In this document: piece by piece, positions 61,843 to 61,888 of the stretch
Position numbering within the stretch: position 1 is the first letter of the stretch
Layout: each line of letters begins with the position of its first letter
Source of the DNA: Lachnoclostridium sp. UBA1308
Lineage (GTDB): Bacteria > Bacillota > Clostridia > Lachnospirales > Lachnospiraceae
DNA length: 61,888 nt
Direction: 5' to 3'
Assembly (NCBI GenBank): GCA_002307215.1
Contig: DBTU01000053.1
Span: forward strand, 119,166-181,053
Translations under genes and position numbers: made by a program
Notes under the pieces: generated by a model
Told to the model about the DNA's origin: nothing
Databases searched by the model: none
Seen by the model: the letters and a program-made list of their open reading frames with translations, nothing else

Positions 61843-61888
61843 CCCCGTCTGATGATGGCTACTGGGTAGTAGCCGAAACCGACCATAA

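Noticed and set aside
1..61888. CRISPR array, rRNA genes or a replication origin
   Set aside because: No regularly spaced repeats, no rRNA-like sequence and no DnaA-box clusters were seen on reading.

Overview
The window looks like chromosomal DNA from a low-GC anaerobic Firmicute, most likely a Lachnospiraceae-type clostridium. That placement is inferred from AT-rich codon use, a HydF [FeFe]-hydrogenase maturase paired with an aspartase-type lyase, a GH4 glycosidase, and Firmicute-style Shine-Dalgarno sites. There is no complete prophage, no transposase and no CRISPR array.

Layout. 0.1-18.6 kb, almost all on the minus strand: a CotH-type lipoprotein, a membrane diguanylate cyclase, a serine beta-lactamase-like hydrolase, a Cof-type HAD phosphatase, an SPFH protein with a small ribbon-helix-helix protein, a three-gene signalling set (two PAS histidine kinases around an AraC-type response regulator), hydF with an aspartase-like gene, an alpha/beta hydrolase and a putative sugar O-methyltransferase. 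18.8-25.9 kb: a PilZ protein, a holin-like protein and a lasso-peptide locus. The locus holds a PqqD-type recognition protein, an asparagine-synthetase-like cyclase, a nucleotidyltransferase, an HPr-kinase-like kinase and a B2 leader protease. A 43-residue precursor lies on the opposite strand. A CPBP-family membrane protease gene converges on the locus. 26-33.3 kb: cupin, MarR plus DHA2-type efflux pump, DbpA-type RNA helicase, AraC regulator and GH4 glycosidase.

33.5-40.7 kb is a complete Bat-type operon (MoxR ATPase, DUF58, a membrane protein, two VWA proteins, a TPR protein and BatD). 41-56.8 kb is a gas-vesicle locus: two gvpA copies, gvpN, gvpO, three gvpF/L paralogues, gvpG, gvpS, gvpK, gvpJ and an Hsp20/GvpH-like chaperone. 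Embedded in it or flanking it are a CDC48/p97-like double AAA ATPase, a MoxR-type ATPase with a VWA metallopeptidase-like protein and a helical-repeat protein, a translationally coupled TIR plus DUF4231 (SLATT-like) pair, and a proline-rich orphan. 56.9-61.9 kb holds tRNA-Leu(AAG), a FAD/Rieske oxidoreductase, tRNA-Asn, a secreted two-repeat protein, tRNA-Leu(CAG), and small genes that resemble the edge of a degraded mobile element.

How the parts work together. The gas-vesicle genes supply the shell protein (GvpA), nucleation and assembly factors (F/L, G, J, K, S, N, O) and chaperones (Hsp20, CDC48-like). The MoxR/VWA pair could be an additional assembly or remodelling machine. The lasso genes are sufficient for leader recognition, cleavage and cyclisation, and probably for phosphorylating the C-terminal serine, but no ABC exporter is next to them. 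A dispersed palindromic repeat sits directly 3' of four minus-strand genes and may serve as a mobile or terminator-like 3' element.

The strongest candidates for undescribed biology are the unannotated lasso precursor with its kinase, and the gas-vesicle locus carrying CDC48-like, MoxR/VWA and TIR/DUF4231 modules.
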